Positions 8,040 to 16,023 of a DNA stretch of 64,000 bases are shown in pieces. The notes under the pieces were generated by a model. It searched no databases. It was given only the letters and a program-made list of their open reading frames with translations, and had not been told where the DNA came from. Numbering within the stretch: the stretch's first letter is position 1; every line of letters starts with the position of its first letter. Source of the DNA: Pseudomonas fragi (GTDB lineage Bacteria; Pseudomonadota; Gammaproteobacteria; Pseudomonadales; Pseudomonadaceae); contig NZ_CP104861.1 of NCBI RefSeq assembly GCF_025426255.1, positions 1,488,001-1,552,000 on the forward strand. The letters run 5' to 3'. A program made the position numbers and the translations under genes.

Positions 8040-8939
8040 ATGATGAGTCTTTTCGCGGTGCTGATTGACGGCACCATCTATGCCTCGTGGCTGTTTCTGG
8101 TCGCAGCCGGGTTGACGGTGATTTACGGGGTGATGCGCATCCTGAATATGGCCCACGGCAGCTTCTATGCCATTGGTGCCTACACCGCAGCCTCGCTGGT
8201 GGGCTGGTATTTCAATAACGGGATTGGCCCCGTCTGGGCCGGGTATCTGCTGATGCTCGGCTGCGCGCTGGTGGCCGGCCTGATTGTCGGTCTGATTATC
8301 GAGCGCGGCCTGTTGCGCTTTATGTACGGGCGCGACGAAGTCCTGATGGTAATCATCACTTACGCCCTGCTGCTGGTGCTCGAAGACACCATGAAAATGA
8401 TCTGGGGCGTGAATCCTTACTTCGCTTATCAGCCCTACGCCGAGATGGGCCGCAGCGCCCTGGCGGGGCTCAAAGTGTCCAATTACGACCTGATGCTGGT
8501 CGGCGTTTCCGCCGTGCTGGGCCTGGGCCTGTGGTTGTGGCTGGAGCGCACACACCAGGGCAAGGTGCTGCGCGCCGTGATTCATGACCGCGAAGTGGCC
8601 ATGGCCATGGGTGTCAATGTACGGCGCATGTTCACCCTGGTGTTTGTGCTGGGCACCATGCTCGGCACGCTGGCGGGCGCCTTGACCGCCCCGGCCATTT
8701 CGGTGGTGCCGGGCATGGGCGTGGAAATCATCGTGCTGGCGTTTGCCGTGGTGGTGATCGGTGGCATGGGCAGCATCGAAGGCGCTGCTGTGGGCGCATT
8801 GCTGGTGGGGTTGAGCCGCGCGGCGGCGGTGCATTACGCACCGGAGTTCGAGCTGTTTGTGATTTACGGGGTGATGGCGCTGGTACTTGCAGTGCGTCCC
8901 CAAGGGCTGTTCGGCCGCGTGCTGGCGAGGAAAATTTGA
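8040..8939 (+). CDS. ABC permease, LivH type
   Basis: This 299-residue inner-membrane permease belongs to the branched-chain amino acid/urea transporter family (HAAT). Family landmarks are GLTVIYGVMRILNMAHGSFYAIGAY near residue 23 and VVVIGGMGSIEGAAVGALLVG near residue 235, the latter forming the coupling region for the ATPase. About eight hydrophobic segments are visible. AGGACC precedes the start, and ATG at 8040 or 8043 could serve. It pairs with the LivM-type subunit one base downstream and with two ATPases to form one importer. Confidence 0.92.
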   Translation: MMSLFAVLIDGTIYASWLFLVAAGLTVIYGVMRILNMAHGSFYAIGAYTAASLVGWYFNNGIGPVWAGYLLMLGCALVAGLIVGLIIERGLLRFMYGRDEVLMVIITYALLLVLEDTMKMIWGVNPYFAYQPYAEMGRSALAGLKVSNYDLMLVGVSAVLGLGLWLWLERTHQGKVLRAVIHDREVAMAMGVNVRRMFTLVFVLGTMLGTLAGALTAPAISVVPGMGVEIIVLAFAVVVIGGMGSIEGAAVGALLVGLSRAAAVHYAPEFELFVIYGVMALVLAVRPQGLFGRVLARKI

Positions 8940-8940
8940 T

Positions 8941-9885
8941 ATGCGCCTGAGTAAAACCGAATTGATTCTGCTCGGCGTCGCCGTGCTGCTGGCCGCCGGT
9001 GGCTTTATTGCGCCGCAATGGCTGGTGTTCCTGCTGACGATGGCCCTGGCCAAGGCCATGGTGGTACAGGGCGTGGTGATGCAGATGCGCGCCGGTCTGG
9101 TGACCTTTGGCCAGGGCCTGTTCTTCTGCGTGGGCGGTTATGCGGTCGGCATGAGCGGGCACTTTCTGGACATTACCGATCTTGCTGTATTGCTGCTGAT
9201 CGGGGTGGGTGCTGCGGTGCTGCTGGCGATGCTGCTGGGGCTGTTGATGACTCGCTACCGCGAGATTTTCTTCGCCATGCTGTCGTTGGCCTTCTCGATG
9301 ATCCTCTACGGCGTACTGGTCAAAAGTTCGGCCCTGGGCAGTACCGACGGATTCAACGTCAAGGCCTGGACTCTGTTCGGCTGGACTCCGGCTTCAGGGC
9401 AGGCGCCGTTGGCGCTGTTTGTCATCATCGTGGCCTGCTCGGCACTGCTGGCGGTGTTGCTGCATCGCTACAGCCGCAGCAGCGCGGGGATGATGTGCGA
9501 AGCCATTCGTGAAAACGAAGTGCGCGTCGAATACCTGGGGCAGTCACCGCGTTGGGTGCTGTACATGAACTATGTCGCGGCCGCCGCCGTGTCGGCATTG
9601 GGCGGTGGTTTCATGGCCCTGTCGGCCGGGCATATCGACCCGGAAATGGCTTACTGGATCACCTCCGGTGAATTCGTGTTTATCGCCCTGTTGGGTGGTA
9701 CTGCCCATGTGGCGGCGCCGTTTATTGCCGCCATCCTGTTTGCGGTAGTGCGTACCTACGCCATCGAGCTGGTGCCGCACAGCTGGCAGATGATTCTGGG
9801 CTTCACCTTGTTGGCGATCATCGTATTTCTGCCTAAAGGCCTGTGGAGTCTGTTCACTGGTCAGGCACGGAGGGCCAAAGCATGA
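8941..9885 (+). CDS. ABC permease, LivM type
   Basis: This 314-residue membrane protein is the second channel subunit of the importer. I place the start at the ATG at 8941, one base after the previous stop; an upstream in-frame ATG at 8887 lies inside the preceding gene and is unlikely. Typical motifs are GLVTFGQGLFFCVGGYAVG near residue 45 and GGGFMALSAGHIDPEMAYW near 220, followed by FIALLGGTAHVAAPF, which normally contacts the ATPase. The gene overlaps the next by four bases (ATGA). Confidence 0.92.
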   Translation: MRLSKTELILLGVAVLLAAGGFIAPQWLVFLLTMALAKAMVVQGVVMQMRAGLVTFGQGLFFCVGGYAVGMSGHFLDITDLAVLLLIGVGAAVLLAMLLGLLMTRYREIFFAMLSLAFSMILYGVLVKSSALGSTDGFNVKAWTLFGWTPASGQAPLALFVIIVACSALLAVLLHRYSRSSAGMMCEAIRENEVRVEYLGQSPRWVLYMNYVAAAAVSALGGGFMALSAGHIDPEMAYWITSGEFVFIALLGGTAHVAAPFIAAILFAVVRTYAIELVPHSWQMILGFTLLAIIVFLPKGLWSLFTGQARRAKA

Positions 9886-10652
9886 ATTGCATTCTGGAAA
9901 CCAAGGGCCTGTGCAAATCGTTTGGCGCGGTCACCGCCGCCAAGGATGTGAACGTACGCATCCATAAAGGCGAAGTGGTCGGCGTAATCGGCTCAAACGG
10001 CGCGGGTAAAACCACCTTTATCAATATGGTCACCGGCTACCTGAAACCCAGCAGCGGCGAGATCCTGTTCAACGGCCAGTCGATCCTCGGCCGCACCCCT
10101 AGGGCAATCACCCGCGCGGGCATGGCCCGTTCGTTCCAGGTGGCGCAGCTGTTCCCGCAGTTGAGTGTGCTGGAGAACCTGTTAATAGCCGTGTCTGCTG
10201 CGCAAAGCCCGTTTCCTTCGCTGCTGGCACCGATGCGCAACGCGTCGCGCATCGCTCAGGCGGATGCGATCCTCGCTGAATTCGATATCAGCCGCTGGCG
10301 CGATACCCAGGTCACGGCCGTGCCGCAAGGCGTACGTAAACTGATCGACATCGCCATGGCGCTGATCGGTGATCCGCAAATGTTGCTGCTCGACGAACCC
10401 ACCAGCGGGGTCAGCGCAGAAGAGAAAACTGCGCTGATGGACACGGTGATGCGGGTGGTCGCCCAGCATCAGGTCACGGTGCTGTTCGTTGAGCATGATA
10501 TGGACGTGGTGCGTCGTTATGTATCGCGAATTCTGGCCTTCTACAGCGGTGAAGTACTGGCAGACGGTGCCCCCGAAGCGGTCCTGGCCAATGCACGGGT
10601 GCAGGAATTCGTGACCGGTGGCCCGCACGCTCACAAGAGGGCAGCGCAATGA
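9882..10652 (+). CDS. ABC ATP-binding protein, LivG type
   Basis: This 256-residue cytoplasmic ATPase powers the importer. Walker A is GSNGAGKTT, Walker B is MLLLDEPTSGVS, and the switch His lies in VEHDMDVV. The signature is the unusual VPQGVRKLID where LSGGQ is expected; LivG-type members often have SYGQQR here, so this C-loop is degenerate but keeps Q-G. The ATG at 9882 overlaps the previous stop. A frame opening at 9843 would begin inside livM-like coding sequence and lacks support. Confidence 0.92.
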   Translation: MNCILETKGLCKSFGAVTAAKDVNVRIHKGEVVGVIGSNGAGKTTFINMVTGYLKPSSGEILFNGQSILGRTPRAITRAGMARSFQVAQLFPQLSVLENLLIAVSAAQSPFPSLLAPMRNASRIAQADAILAEFDISRWRDTQVTAVPQGVRKLIDIAMALIGDPQMLLLDEPTSGVSAEEKTALMDTVMRVVAQHQVTVLFVEHDMDVVRRYVSRILAFYSGEVLADGAPEAVLANARVQEFVTGGPHAHKRAAQ

Positions 10653-11296
10653 GTCTGGATATTCGCAATTTGCATGTTTCGATCGAAGGCGTACCGATCC
10701 TGCATGACGTTTCCCTGCACGTAGGCAGCGGGCAGATGGTGGGCCTGATCGGCCACAACGGTGCCGGTAAAACCACGCTGATCCGCGCCATCATGGGCCT
10801 GCTTGACGCCGATTCCGGTTCGATCACCTTTGCCGGTCAGGACCTGCGCAGCCAGGCGGGCTTTACCCGGGCCGGGGCCGGTATCAGCTACCTGCCCGAA
10901 GACCGGCGGCTGATTCCGTCGCTGAACGTGGAAGAAAACATCCTGCTGCCGGTCTGGGCCAACAAGTTGGCTGACAGCAAGCGCCGCCTGGAATGGGTCT
11001 ACAGCCTGATCCCGGAAATCGCCCAGTTCCGTGACCGCAAGGCCATGCAACTGTCTGGCGGGCAACAAAAGCTGGTGGCTCTGGCGCGGGCATTGATGCC
11101 GGGCAACAAGTTGCTGCTGCTCGATGAGCCTTTCGAGGGCGTGGCGCCGGTGCTGTCCCGGCGCTTGAGCGAGGTGATCGCCAAGCTGGGCCAGGAAGGT
11201 CTGTGCGTGCTGATTTCTGAATCTGATGACACTCATTCTGCCGATCTGGTCGATGCGTTGTTTCGCATCGAGCGCGGCAGTGTGACCGTAGGGTAG
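10649..11296 (+). CDS. ABC ATP-binding protein, LivF type (short)
   Basis: This second ATPase of the importer has 215 residues, somewhat shorter than the usual 230-240. Walker A is GHNGAGKTT, the signature is LSGGQQKLV, and Walker B is LLLLDEPFEGVAP. The expected His of the switch loop reads LISESDD, so the usual catalytic-loop His is replaced by Ser-Glu-Ser. The paired LivG-type ATPase keeps its His but has a weak signature, so the two subunits may form one intact and one degenerate ATP site. The gene overlaps the previous one by ATGA, and eight bases separate it from the alcohol dehydrogenase. Confidence 0.9.
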   Translation: MSLDIRNLHVSIEGVPILHDVSLHVGSGQMVGLIGHNGAGKTTLIRAIMGLLDADSGSITFAGQDLRSQAGFTRAGAGISYLPEDRRLIPSLNVEENILLPVWANKLADSKRRLEWVYSLIPEIAQFRDRKAMQLSGGQQKLVALARALMPGNKLLLLDEPFEGVAPVLSRRLSEVIAKLGQEGLCVLISESDDTHSADLVDALFRIERGSVTVG

Positions 11297-11304
11297 GGAC
11301 CACA

Positions 11305-12459
11305 ATGTCAAAATTCACCTTTGAAACCACACCGCGGGTGATCTGCGAAATCGACGGTGCGCTGCGTCTTGGCGCCCTGTGCCGTGAGCTGAAGGCCGAG
11401 CGTGTATTGCTGATCAGCGACCCAGGGTTGCTGCGCGCGGGGCTGCTGGATGCACCGCTGCAGGCCATGCGCGACAGCGGCCTGCAGGTCACGCTGTACA
11501 GCGATGTGCAGGCCGATCCGCCTGCCGCATCGGTGCAGGATGCGGTCGATGTGGCGCGTCAGTGTCGCGCCCAGGCGGTGATCGGCCTGGGCGGCGGCAG
11601 TTCACTCGACACCGCCAAGCTGGTGGCCCTGCTCTGCGGTCAGGAGCAGCAGTTGGAGGATATTTACGGCATCGGCCTGGCCAAGGGGCCGCGCCTGCCG
11701 CTGATTCAGGTGCCGACGACCGCGGGCACTGGCTCGGAAGTCACGGCGGTGGCGATTGTCACCACTCCCAGCCATGAGAAAAAGGGCGTGGTCAGCCCCT
11801 TGCTGTACCCCGACATTGCCTTGCTCGATGCGCGGCTGACGGTCGGCCTGCCGGCTGCGGTCAGTGCCATGACTGGAGTCGATGCCATGGTGCATGCCAT
11901 TGAGGCGTACACCAGCGCGCACAAAAAGAACGTGTTGTCCGATGGTTTGGCGGTGCAGGCCCTGACGTTGCTGGCTGCCAACATGGACCGCGTGCTGGCC
12001 GAGCCGGCTGATTTGCAGGCGCGCTCGGACATGCTGCTGGGCTCGATGCTGGCCGGCATGGCATTCGCCAATGCACCGGTGGCGGCGGTGCATGCGCTGG
12101 CGTATCCACTGGGCGGGCAGTTCCATGTGCCCCACGGTTTGAGCAATGCCTTGGTGCTGGTGCCCGTGCTCAACTTCAACCGCTCGGCGGCTGAACCGCT
12201 GTATGCACAACTGGCCGGGGCGGTATTGCCGGGGCAGCGATTTGCCAGCGCCAGCGATGCCTGCGACGGCTTTATCGAGTTTATGACCCGGCTGGTGGCC
12301 CGCATGCCATTTGCCCAACGTCTGCACGAAGTGGGCGTCACCTCCGAGGACCTCGACCGGTTGACCGATGACGCGCTGAAAGTCGAGCGCCTGTTGATCA
12401 ACAACCCGCGCCCGCTAAACCGCGACGACATCTACGGCATCTACGCCTCGGTGCTGTAA
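11305..12459 (+). CDS. Iron-containing alcohol dehydrogenase (first of tandem pair)
   Basis: This 384-residue group III alcohol dehydrogenase is probably NAD(P)-dependent and cytoplasmic. The nucleotide loop GLGGGSSLDTAK lies near residue 96, PTTAGTGSEVT near 140, and the metal ligands in the DAMVHAIEAY region (Asp, His) with His in HALAYPLGGQFHVPHG. It is similar to YiaY and ErcA, the latter acting in ethanol-oxidation regulation in P. aeruginosa. It starts eight bases after the last transporter gene, so it is almost certainly in the same transcript, which suggests the imported compound or its product carries a hydroxyl or carbonyl group. Substrate unknown. Confidence 0.9.
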   Translation: MSKFTFETTPRVICEIDGALRLGALCRELKAERVLLISDPGLLRAGLLDAPLQAMRDSGLQVTLYSDVQADPPAASVQDAVDVARQCRAQAVIGLGGGSSLDTAKLVALLCGQEQQLEDIYGIGLAKGPRLPLIQVPTTAGTGSEVTAVAIVTTPSHEKKGVVSPLLYPDIALLDARLTVGLPAAVSAMTGVDAMVHAIEAYTSAHKKNVLSDGLAVQALTLLAANMDRVLAEPADLQARSDMLLGSMLAGMAFANAPVAAVHALAYPLGGQFHVPHGLSNALVLVPVLNFNRSAAEPLYAQLAGAVLPGQRFASASDACDGFIEFMTRLVARMPFAQRLHEVGVTSEDLDRLTDDALKVERLLINNPRPLNRDDIYGIYASVL

Positions 12460-12484
12460 GCCAGCCTCACTACAGGAGTTAGTC

Positions 12485-13639
12485 ATGAACCATGAATTCA
12501 GAAGTGTGCCACGCATTGTCTGTGAGGCTGGTGCACTACAGGAAGTTGGCTACGTATTTAGAGGCCTGGGTGCACAGCGCGTGATGCTGGTATGCGATCC
12601 GGGGATTGTCAGCCTGGGCTTTGCCGGTAGGGCGCAGGAGGTGCTGGAAGCTGCGGGTTGCGCAGTGTCTGTGTTTGATCAGGTGGCGCCCGACCCGTCC
12701 TCGGCGGTGGTTGAACTGGCGGTCAAGCAGGCGCAAGAGTTCAAGGTTGATGGCGTACTGGGGTTGGGCGGCGGCAGCTCACTGGATGCAGCCAAACTGG
12801 TGGCATTGCTGATCAACAGCGAGCAATCGCTGGAACAACTGTACGGCACCGATAAAGCCCAGGGTAAGCGCACACCGCTGGTGTTGATGCCCACCACCTC
12901 GGGCACCGGTTCGGAAGTGACCTGGGTCTCGGTGATTACCGATGCGCAGCAGCGCAAGCAGGCGGTTTATTCGCCTCAATTGCTGCCGGACGTGGCGCTG
13001 CTCGACCCGCTACTGACCCTCGGCCTGCCCGCGAAAGTCACAGCGGCCACCGGGCTGGACGCCATGGTTCACGCCATCGAGGCCTATACCAGCCGGACGC
13101 GCAAAAACCCGATTTCTGATGGTCTGGCCACGGCGGCCCTGGCGTTACTCGGGGCTAACCTGCCCAAGGTGTTGGCCAACGGCCAGGATCTGCCAGCCCG
13201 CAGCGCCATGCTGCAAGGCTCGTTGATGGCCGGTATGGCGTTCGTCAATGCATCGGTGGCGGCGATCCATGCACTGGCCTATCCACTGGGCGCCCGCTTT
13301 CATATACCTCACGGCCATGCAAATGCTCTGGTCATGGCCCCGGTGATCCGTTTCAATCTGGCCAACGCTCAACGCCAATACGCGGAGCTGGCGGCGTATC
13401 TGCTGCCGGGTGAACATTTTGTAGATGAGGCGAGCGCCGCCGAAGCGTTTGTCCAGGCGATTGAAGGTCTGGTCAAGAACAGCGGCCTGGAGCAGCGCCT
13501 GTCCAATTTGAATGTCGATGAAGACTCACTGCAGGTGATGGCGAGCGAAGTGGTGGTGGGCATTCGTCGCCTGATCGACAGCAACCCGCGGGATATGAAT
13601 GAACAAGACGTGGAGGCGATTTATCGGAGTGTTTTTTAA
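12485..13639 (+). CDS. Iron-containing alcohol dehydrogenase (second of tandem pair)
   Basis: This protein is also 384 residues long and aligns almost without gaps to its upstream neighbour, so the pair looks like a tandem duplication that has since diverged. GLGGGSSLDAAK, PTTSGTGSEVT, the DAMVHAIEAY metal motif and HIPHGHANAL are all kept, so both copies look active. The substrate pocket differs near the metal (PHGHANALVM against PHGLSNALVL), which fits different substrates or opposite preferred directions. AGGAG lies eight bases before the ATG. No terminator is evident after it; about 240 bp follow before the next gene. Confidence 0.9.
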   Translation: MNHEFRSVPRIVCEAGALQEVGYVFRGLGAQRVMLVCDPGIVSLGFAGRAQEVLEAAGCAVSVFDQVAPDPSSAVVELAVKQAQEFKVDGVLGLGGGSSLDAAKLVALLINSEQSLEQLYGTDKAQGKRTPLVLMPTTSGTGSEVTWVSVITDAQQRKQAVYSPQLLPDVALLDPLLTLGLPAKVTAATGLDAMVHAIEAYTSRTRKNPISDGLATAALALLGANLPKVLANGQDLPARSAMLQGSLMAGMAFVNASVAAIHALAYPLGARFHIPHGHANALVMAPVIRFNLANAQRQYAELAAYLLPGEHFVDEASAAEAFVQAIEGLVKNSGLEQRLSNLNVDEDSLQVMASEVVVGIRRLIDSNPRDMNEQDVEAIYRSVF

Positions 13640-13879
13640 AGGTCATTTCGCGCCCCTGTAGAGACTTGATTGCTGTTCAGGCATCGACGTCTTTACGGGT
13701 TGTGAATACTTCTTGTTTGTAACTTCGGCCAGGAAAGTTCTAAAAAAGTTGTTCCAGGCCGTTATTCATGCAGGCACATAGATAATCTCTGTAGGATGTT
13801 TCATACATTCTTTGTAACAACCTGATTTTCCGAAGGTCTAGGCACTACGCCTTTATTTTTGGCAATCAAGGAGATCTAT

Positions 13880-14416
13880 GTGATATCTCGCAGAAAGTTA
13901 CTGTTTTCAGGCGCTGCTATTACCGGTGCCGGCCTTCTTTCCTCTACTTGGGTAGGCTCGGCACTGGCGCAGCAAGTCCACAATGCCGCCAGTAACGATG
14001 TCGAACAACTGCACCAACTGTCGCTGTTTCTCACCGAGCGCGAGGCGCTGGACCCGAGCCTGACGCTGCGGGTTCTGGCCCGTTGTACCGAGGCTGATCC
14101 ATTGTTCCCCGACAAGATGAAAGCGCTGTGGGGCAGCATTGCGCAACAAGGTTTGAGCCGCGTGGGCCAGCTGAGTGCCAGCCCGGTTTATCAGACCCCG
14201 GCGCACAAGGACACGGTACAAAAAATTGTCCGCGCCTGGTACTTGGGTTACACCGGCACGCCGGTCAGCATGCGCGCCGTGGACGATACCAAGTTGGTCA
14301 CCTTCACCGGTGCGTTGGCGTATACGCCGACCCTGGATGCCACGGTTATTCCAACGTATTCGCGGGGGCACACCAACTATTGGGTTAACCCGCCGTCCAC
14401 CGTCGCTAATGATTAA
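13880..14416 (+). CDS. Tat-exported small subunit of a membrane flavoprotein dehydrogenase
   Basis: This 178-residue protein begins with a twin-arginine signal (ISRRKLLFSGAAITGAGLL) and resembles the small subunit of fructose, sorbitol and FAD-glucose dehydrogenase complexes, which is needed to export the flavoprotein. I choose GTG at 13880, since AAGGAG sits six bases before it; the ATG at 13878 is followed at once by a stop, and the TTG at 13859 would bury the ribosome site. A conserved block near the C terminus reads RAWYLGYTGTP. It precedes the catalytic subunit by 14 bp. No convincing sigma-54 promoter lies in the 240 bp upstream, so this operon may have its own promoter. Confidence 0.8.
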   Translation: MISRRKLLFSGAAITGAGLLSSTWVGSALAQQVHNAASNDVEQLHQLSLFLTEREALDPSLTLRVLARCTEADPLFPDKMKALWGSIAQQGLSRVGQLSASPVYQTPAHKDTVQKIVRAWYLGYTGTPVSMRAVDDTKLVTFTGALAYTPTLDATVIPTYSRGHTNYWVNPPSTVAND

Positions 14417-14430
14417 TACAAGGGGTACCC

Positions 14431-16020
14431 ATGAATCAGGTCTTTGATGCTGATGTCATTGTTGTTGGGTCCGGAGCCTTGGGCAGCAACGCAGCGTTTG
14501 AACTCGCCAAGCACGGCAAGTCGGTGATTATTCTGGAAGCGGGTGAGCATATTCCCCGTTGGAAGATCGTCGAAAACTTTCGCAATTCGTCGAATAAAAG
14601 TAACTACAACTCGCCGTATCCGAATGAGCCGTGGGCGCGTAATTCCTACGATGAGCAGTACATTGAGAACACCGGTTCGTTTGAATTTCGTCCGGGCATG
14701 TTAAAGCTGGTGGGTGGTACTACCTGGCATTGGGCGGCGGCCTGCTGGCGCTATCTGCCAAACGACATGAAGCTTAAAACCCTGTACGGGGTAGGCCGCG
14801 ATTGGCCGATGGAGTACAGCGAACTGGAACCTTATTACGCACGGGCCGAAGTGGCGCTGGGCGTATGTGGCAGCGATACCCAGGATCAAAGCGGGCACGA
14901 CGGTGAGGCATTCCCGCCACGCTCGACGCCGTATCCGATGCCGCCTGAAGGCGATACCTATTTGTTCCAGCGCCTGCGTGCGCGTCTGGCGCCTGCAGGT
15001 TATGTGTTTTTGCATGAACCCAATGGCCGCGCCACCACGCCTTATGACGGTCGCCCGGCGTGCAGCGGCAATAACAACTGCATGCCGGTGTGTCCGATTG
15101 GCGCGATGTACAGCGGCGATGTGCATGCCAAACACGCGCAACAGGCGGGCGCGAAGCTGTTGACCGATGCCACTGCCTACAAGTTGGAAAAGGGCGAAGG
15201 CGGCAAGATTGTGGCCGTGCATTACCGCAGTTCCAAAGGCGACGATGTACGCCTGACCGCCAAGTACTTTGTGGTGGCTGCCAATGGCCTGGAAACCCCC
15301 AAGCTGTTGTTGATCTCGGACGTGGCCAACTCCTCCGACCAAGTGGGTCGCAACCTGATGGACCACACTGGGCAAGGTCTGCAGTTTTTGGCCGATGAAC
15401 CGGTATGGCCGGGCCGAGGGGCAGTGCAGCAAGGCGGGATTTTCAACCGTCGCGACGGTGAATTTCGCAAGGAACGGGCGTCGGTTAAACATGCTTTTGC
15501 CAACAATGTACCGAACATGGCGGTGGCCCAGCGTTTGATCGAGCAGGGCGTTTTCGGCAAGGAGCTGGACGAGCGTATTCGCCACGATGCGGCGCGCTGG
15601 GTCGATGTGTCGACGGTGTACGAAACATTACCGCTGGCGACCAATACCATTCGCCCGAGCACCACCCGCACCGATGCCCTGGGCATTCCGATGATGGTGG
15701 TCAACTACGAAGTGGATGACTACGTTAAAGCGGCCAAGCCTGGCGTGGACGCCGACTACGCCGACTTCGTGAAAATCATGGGCGGCACGGTGGTGGAGGA
15801 CAACACCGGCTGGCAGAACCGCGACCATTTGATGGGCACCGTGATCATGGGCAGCGATGCCAAAGATTCGGTGGTCAATCATGAATGCCGCACGTTCGAT
15901 CATCCCAACCTGTTTTTGGCCACCACCGGGGTGATACCGGCTTCAGGCACTATTAACCCGACGTTGACCGGGGTGGCGTTGAGCATTCGCCTGGCCGACA
16001 TCATTGCGCGGGAGGTCTGA
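14431..16020 (+). CDS. GMC-family FAD dehydrogenase, catalytic subunit of a membrane-bound complex
   Basis: This 529-residue flavoprotein binds FAD through VIVVGSGALGSNAAFELAKHG near the N terminus. A Cys cluster C-x5-C-x3-CP (CSGNNNCMPVCP, near residue 211) matches the [3Fe-4S] site of FAD-glucose and fructose dehydrogenases. The active-site end shows HLMGTVIMG and ASGTINPTLTGVAL. It has no signal peptide, as expected for a protein co-exported by the Tat partner encoded just upstream. Sizes of the three subunits (178, 529, 485) are close to those of the fructose dehydrogenase complex. It should oxidise a sugar, polyol or alcohol in the periplasm and pass electrons to the cytochrome encoded next. 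Confidence 0.9.
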   Translation: MNQVFDADVIVVGSGALGSNAAFELAKHGKSVIILEAGEHIPRWKIVENFRNSSNKSNYNSPYPNEPWARNSYDEQYIENTGSFEFRPGMLKLVGGTTWHWAAACWRYLPNDMKLKTLYGVGRDWPMEYSELEPYYARAEVALGVCGSDTQDQSGHDGEAFPPRSTPYPMPPEGDTYLFQRLRARLAPAGYVFLHEPNGRATTPYDGRPACSGNNNCMPVCPIGAMYSGDVHAKHAQQAGAKLLTDATAYKLEKGEGGKIVAVHYRSSKGDDVRLTAKYFVVAANGLETPKLLLISDVANSSDQVGRNLMDHTGQGLQFLADEPVWPGRGAVQQGGIFNRRDGEFRKERASVKHAFANNVPNMAVAQRLIEQGVFGKELDERIRHDAARWVDVSTVYETLPLATNTIRPSTTRTDALGIPMMVVNYEVDDYVKAAKPGVDADYADFVKIMGGTVVEDNTGWQNRDHLMGTVIMGSDAKDSVVNHECRTFDHPNLFLATTGVIPASGTINPTLTGVALSIRLADIIAREV

Positions 16021-16023
16021 GCC

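Noticed and set aside
13765..13787. A sigma-54-like sequence (CAGGCCG...ATGCA) before the FAD-dehydrogenase operon.
   Set aside because: GG to GC spacing is 11 instead of 10 and the flanks do not match the consensus.
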